In this document: one piece after another, positions 6,043-7,757 of the stretch | How positions within the stretch are numbered: position 1 is the stretch's first letter | Layout: each line of letters starts with the position of its first letter | Origin: an uncultured Bacillota bacterium | GTDB taxonomy: Bacteria > Bacillota_I > Bacilli_A > RF39 > UBA660 | Direction of reading: 5' to 3' | Assembly (NCBI GenBank): GCA_947179265.1 | Contig: CAMXBB010000064.1 | Coordinates: 1 to 7,757 of the forward strand | DNA length: 7,757 nt | Made by a program: the position numbers and the translations under genes | Notes under the pieces: model-generated | Databases searched by the model: none | Seen by the model: only the letters and a program-made list of their open reading frames with translations | What the model was told of the DNA's origin: nothing

Positions 6043-6864
6043 ATGGAATATTTAGTAAGCGGAGAAATTTATTTAAAGAGAGGACCTACTTTAATTAAAA
6101 AGAGAAGGTCTAATGACGAAGGTGCAAGAGACTATGCAGATAGTTTTCTGGATGTTATAATTCGAGATGTAGATGCCCAAACAGGTTATAAGATTGTGAT
6201 TCCTGAAGAATTATCAGATGATATTATTGATTCGTTTAACTATGTAATAAGTGAAATTGAAAGTTTTGATGATAGTACAAAAGAATTAATGAGTAAATTT
6301 CTTAAAATGTATATCTCTGATTGTATGAATTTTATTTTACTAGGTGGTAATCCTTCGGAATTGAATAAAAGAAGAGAATCTGATAGAGATACTTATAATT
6401 ATTCTGGAACTTCTGATTTTTGGAAAATCTTTATTGGTGATTCTATTACTATGCATATGTGTGATCCATCTTATGACATAGAAAGAAATTATGAAAATAA
6501 AGATGACATGCAAAAAGAATTTATTAGTTTATATGACTTTTTAAAAAAGGCTGCTTTTGTAGGGCGAGAATTTAGAAGAACAAAACCAGCTACTTTACAA
6601 AGTGGTAATGTTAGCAAAGACTTTATTGATGATGGTTTTTCAAATGATAAATATATTGTTTTATATGCAACACAAGAATTATTTTTGGTAAAAGAAATAG
6701 AAAAATCTGGTAGTGAACGATATAGGTTGATAAATAGTATATTTACATTAGATGGTAATTATGAGTTTTTTGGAAAAGTTTATGAAGAATATCATGATAT
6801 TGATAAAGTATATTCTGAAATAATTAAACAAATAGATGAAAAAAGCAATAAACGTAGAAAATAG
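6043..6864 (+). CDS. Soluble protein of unknown function
   Basis: I do not recognise this 273-residue protein. It has no signal peptide or transmembrane segment. The N-terminus is basic (KRGPTLIKKRR, 12-22). The middle (55-100) is predicted helical and acidic, and a second helical block lies around 155-175. The rest looks mixed alpha/beta with many aromatic residues, including a hydrophobic strand-like stretch around 204-217. The last residues, KSNKRRK (267-273), are strongly basic, which could suit binding to nucleic acid or acidic lipid; this is inference only. The start ATG follows GAGG at 6034-6037 with a five-base gap, close but acceptable. It is 86 bases downstream of the JAMM gene on the same strand with its own promoter, so a functional link to the peptidases is possible but unproven. 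A strong terminator follows. Confidence 0.8.
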   Translation: MEYLVSGEIYLKRGPTLIKKRRSNDEGARDYADSFLDVIIRDVDAQTGYKIVIPEELSDDIIDSFNYVISEIESFDDSTKELMSKFLKMYISDCMNFILLGGNPSELNKRRESDRDTYNYSGTSDFWKIFIGDSITMHMCDPSYDIERNYENKDDMQKEFISLYDFLKKAAFVGREFRRTKPATLQSGNVSKDFIDDGFSNDKYIVLYATQELFLVKEIEKSGSERYRLINSIFTLDGNYEFFGKVYEEYHDIDKVYSEIIKQIDEKSNKRRK

Positions 6865-6901
6865 ATTAATGTTCTAAGACCTTAAAGCATACTTAATATT
6901 G

Positions 6902-6920
6902 ATAGTAATCGTACTACTAT
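6902..6920 (+). repeat. Short inverted repeat after the orphan gene
   Basis: ATAGTA (6902-6907) and TACTAT (6915-6920) form a 6-bp inverted repeat with a seven-base loop, followed by an A/T-rich run. It may be a weak accessory terminator ahead of the main one at 6939. Confidence 0.25.
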
Positions 6921-6938
6921 AAATATTTTTATATATAA

Positions 6939-6972
6939 AATCTCCACATAAAAATGTGGAGATTCTTTTTTT
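6939..6972. terminator. Strong, probably bidirectional terminator between convergent genes
   Basis: AATCTCCACAT (6939-6949) and ATGTGGAGATT (6954-6964) form a perfect 11-bp stem with an AAAA loop, followed by CTTTTTTT (6965-6972) on the plus strand. On the minus strand the stem is followed by a T/A-rich TTATATATA run. It ends the gene at 6043-6864 and can also end the convergent gene at 6977-7720, whose stop codon lies a few bases away. Confidence 0.9.
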
Positions 6973-6976
6973 ATCA

Positions 6977-7720
6977 TTACTTTGTAAATATCTTTAGACT
7001 TAGTTGTTTTGAATTATCTCTTACAAAGCAAAGATCTTCTATTTGACGCAAACGAGAATCTAAGAAGTTAGTAGAACCATCAGATACTATTAAATGATCT
7101 GGATGTCTATATTCTTCTAAGTTAGCACCAGAAGATTTAACTCTCATGATTAGTTCATAAGCTTCTTCGAGATACATGTTTTGAAGTAACCATCTAATTA
7201 TTCCTTTGATTTCTTCAAAACTTCTACCTTCAATTTGTATACTAGGTAAACTATTTTGATATACGAATTCATGACTGCCAACAATTAGTTTTTTTTCAGG
7301 GAATAAAACAACAGCTCTATTATAATGATCTAAATCAATATCATCATCTCTTTCAAGTACGATATTACCTGGATAGTCTTCAAAACTAGAGTAACAATCT
7401 ATTAATCTAGGATCTTCTTCAAGAGGTATACGAGCGTAAAAGAATTCATTCTTTATGGTCTTATAGCGAATATTTGTATCTTCGTTTACTCCTCCATTAA
7501 GAAATTTTTCTAATTCTTCTTCTCTTTCTTTTGGATCTTTTATTCTTTCAAGTACTGATAAAAGAAGTGGCAAATCTCCTTGATCTAAATATTTTAAATA
7601 TCGTGTTCCATCAGAATCTTGATACACTACTTCTTGTGTAACAAAACAAACTCTTTCTGCTGTTGGGTTTATATATGGTTTACGAGCACCACATGAATTA
7701 AAAACTCCTACTAATTTCAT
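6977..7720 (-). CDS. Soluble protein of unknown function, convergent
   Basis: I do not recognise this 247-residue protein. It has no signal peptide or membrane segment. The N-terminus (MKLVGVFNSCGARKPYINP) is strand-like with one cysteine. It is followed by a charged helical region with an acidic KEREEELEKF segment (64-73), a middle rich in aspartate (EDPRLIDCY at 102-110 and ERDDDIDLDHY at 123-133), and a helical C-terminal part (168-205). The layout suggests a cytoplasmic protein of two small domains. The start ATG (complement of 7718-7720) is preceded on the minus strand by a GAGGAGA ribosome binding site, complement of 7728-7734. The gene has its own promoter and converges on the orphan gene. 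No homology-based role can be offered. Confidence 0.8.
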   Translation of the reverse strand: MKLVGVFNSCGARKPYINPTAERVCFVTQEVVYQDSDGTRYLKYLDQGDLPLLLSVLERIKDPKEREEELEKFLNGGVNEDTNIRYKTIKNEFFYARIPLEEDPRLIDCYSSFEDYPGNIVLERDDDIDLDHYNRAVVLFPEKKLIVGSHEFVYQNSLPSIQIEGRSFEEIKGIIRWLLQNMYLEEAYELIMRVKSSGANLEEYRHPDHLIVSDGSTNFLDSRLRQIEDLCFVRDNSKQLSLKIFTK

Positions 7721-7748
7721 TTATATTTCTCCTCACTTATAGTTATTT

Positions 7749-7757
7749 ATTATATCA
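7749..7757 (-). promoter_or_regulatory. Extended -10 promoter of the convergent gene
   Basis: Read on the minus strand, the right edge shows TGATATAAT, a perfect TATAAT (complement of 7749-7754) with the TGA extension. The -35 lies beyond the window. Transcription would start near 7742, giving a leader of about 20 bases that includes the ribosome binding site. The element is identical to the one at 6005-6013. Confidence 0.5.

Overview
The window is AT-rich, uses the standard code (tryptophan as TGG, no in-frame TGA) and favours AGA, TTA and ATA codons. Genes have strong AGGAG-type ribosome binding sites and extended -10 promoters. Together with a SecA of about 830 residues ending in a zinc-binding SEC-C tail, this suggests a low-GC Bacillota-type bacterium, possibly an uncultured gut or host-associated clostridial or Bacilli lineage. 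That placement is inference, and no species can be named.

Layout: (1) positions 9-1073 encode a two-pass membrane protein of unknown function, closed by a hairpin terminator that overlaps its stop codon. (2) Positions 1074-1220 hold a good extended -10 promoter and a structured leader for secA. (3) secA (1221-3719) is complete and canonical, and its terminator is partly inside its own last codons. (4) A stand-alone RibD C-terminal/DHFR-fold reductase follows at 3796-4488. (5) Two putative soluble metallopeptidases lie next to each other: an HEHEH (HExxH) protein at 4556-5263 and a JAMM/MPN+ protein at 5306-5956. (6) An unrecognised soluble protein (6043-6864) has its own extended -10 promoter. 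(7) A strong, probably bidirectional terminator at 6939-6972 separates it from a convergent unrecognised protein on the minus strand (6977-7720), whose promoter lies at the right edge.

Only secA has a certain role (preprotein export with SecYEG). The plus-strand genes downstream of secA are 40-90 bases apart and do not overlap, so they may be separate or loosely co-transcribed units rather than one tight operon. The most unusual part is 4556-6864, where two different metallopeptidase folds sit beside an orphan protein, without the E1, E2 or ubiquitin-like genes that accompany some bacterial JAMM proteins. I see no rRNA, tRNA, CRISPR array, insertion sequence or recognisable phage structural gene. 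No gene-free stretch exceeds 150 bases.
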